Origin: Bacteroidia bacterium
Lineage (GTDB): Bacteria; Bacteroidota; Bacteroidia; UKL13-3
Reading direction: 5' to 3'
DNA: 64,000 nt
Assembly (NCBI GenBank): GCA_025454875.1
Contig: JALONP010000001.1
Span: 1-64,000 of the forward strand
This document shows positions 63,783 through 64,000 of this stretch, one piece after another; the first letter of the stretch is position 1, and every line of letters begins with the position of its first letter. The notes below the pieces were generated by a model. It had not been told where the DNA came from. It saw nothing but the letters and a program-made list of their open reading frames with translations, and did not search any database. The translations under genes and the position numbers were made by a program.

Positions 63783-63812
63783 TTTGGTTATCCAATCTGA
63801 ATTCTATTTTCG
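63783..63812 (+). promoter_or_regulatory. Bacteroidota-type promoter candidate for the M20 peptidase gene
   Basis: TTTG (63783-63786), 18-bp spacer, TATTTTCG (63805-63812) matches the consensus except C for T at one position. The gene's ATG is 20 bp downstream. Confidence 0.45.
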
Positions 63813-63832
63813 CACACACTAAATATAGTAAC

Positions 63833-64000
63833 ATGAGTACCATTCAACAATTTATCGCCAGCAATAAAGACCGTTTATTAGCAGAATTATTCGACTTGTT
63901 GCGTATACCTTCAATTAGCGCTGATCCTGCTTACCAAGCTGATGTGCACCGCACTGCTGAATTTGTTAGGGATCGATTGATAGCTGCTGGTGCCGATAAG
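63833..64000 (+). CDS. M20-family peptidase, N-terminal part (cut by window edge)
   Basis: The visible 56 residues ([16 protein letters not shown]..., then [13 protein letters not shown] and [17 protein letters not shown]) match the opening of M20 dipeptidases; the RIPS(I/V)S element and EFVR helix are typical. The catalytic zinc ligands lie beyond the edge. It has its own promoter-like site at 63783-63812. Confidence 0.85.
   Translation, partial: MSTIQQFIASNKDRLLAELFDLLRIPSISADPAYQADVHRTAEFVRDRLIAAGADK

Noticed and set aside
1-64000. CRISPR array, tRNA/rRNA genes, transposases, prophage or restriction genes
   Set aside because: No regularly spaced direct repeats with unique spacers, no cloverleaf in the gene gaps, and no recombinase, transposase or capsid-like coding region were seen on either strand.

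Overview
The window reads as chromosome of a free-living, moderately low-GC member of the Bacteroidota (Chitinophagales/Sphingobacteriales-like; the exact taxon cannot be fixed from sequence alone). The signs are type IX secretion C-terminal sorting domains on at least five exported proteins, one gliding-motility-type C-terminal domain, promoter-like sites of the Bacteroidota form (TTTG, 18-21 bp, TANNTTTG or TANNTTCG), many small periplasmic or outer-membrane beta-barrel genes, and MurA, DnaJ, DnaN and topoisomerase genes of the size seen in that phylum. I see no tRNA, rRNA, CRISPR array, transposase or prophage.

Layout. 1-5.9 kb (minus strand): nuoA-B-C-D-E-F-G for the peripheral arm of respiratory complex I, running off the left edge, interrupted between nuoE and nuoF by a GxxExxY gene and sprinkled with an AGCCGC-type intergenic repeat. 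6-7.8 kb: small acidic protein, thioredoxin, a long perfect-hairpin terminator and a secreted barrel-like protein. 7.9-15.8 kb: LPG-synthase-type membrane protein, secreted endonuclease/exonuclease/phosphatase-fold protein, rhodanese lipoprotein, a 1015-residue repeat adhesin-like T9SS protein, an MBL hydrolase and the RqcH/NFACT ribosome-rescue factor. 15.8-19.6 kb: three overlapping glycosyltransferase genes plus DUF4199. 19.7-25.7 kb: metal-receptor-like protein, two EamA transporters, ribD, an IMPACT-family gene and a secreted gluzincin protease, tightly packed. 25.7-37.8 kb is the accessory-looking stretch: a NatB-like permease, small barrel genes, WG-repeat protein, recG, an NADP-binding oxidoreductase, DUF3830, a cysteine-rich secreted protein whose signal peptide is split by a 53-bp insert with an (AC)8 tract, and several families of palindromic intergenic repeats. 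37.8-49.5 kb: FtsX/MacB-like permease, pyrC, fungalysin-like M36 protease, dnaN, topoisomerase IV B and A subunits. 49.5-64 kb: a probable HEPN protein, ferredoxin, acyl-CoA reductase, arginase-family and CtlX-like enzymes, smpB, YkuK-like, CPBP protease, a 3-hydroxyanthranilate/ACMS branch (HaaO plus ACMSD-like) interrupted by a four-helix-bundle (S23) gene, murA, an inactive-looking TlpA protein, grpE-dnaJ, a small barrel, a NatA-like ATPase and the start of an M20 peptidase.

What stands out: (1) two IVS-associated families (GxxExxY and S23 four-helix bundle) each sit co-directionally inside a conserved metabolic operon, flanked by their own repeats; (2) a contingency-locus-like (AC)8 in a signal peptide whose exact removal with its 53-bp insert restores a textbook leader; (3) an 80-bp multi-hairpin repeat with a compensatory base-pair change between its two copies; (4) paired identical GC-rich palindromes bracketing a 3-kb accessory block; (5) enzymes with altered key residues (MurA with Asp for Cys, half-zinc-finger DnaJ, thioredoxin-fold protein without CXXC, IscA-fold protein without Cys ligands). 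No complete undescribed defence or biosynthetic system could be demonstrated.
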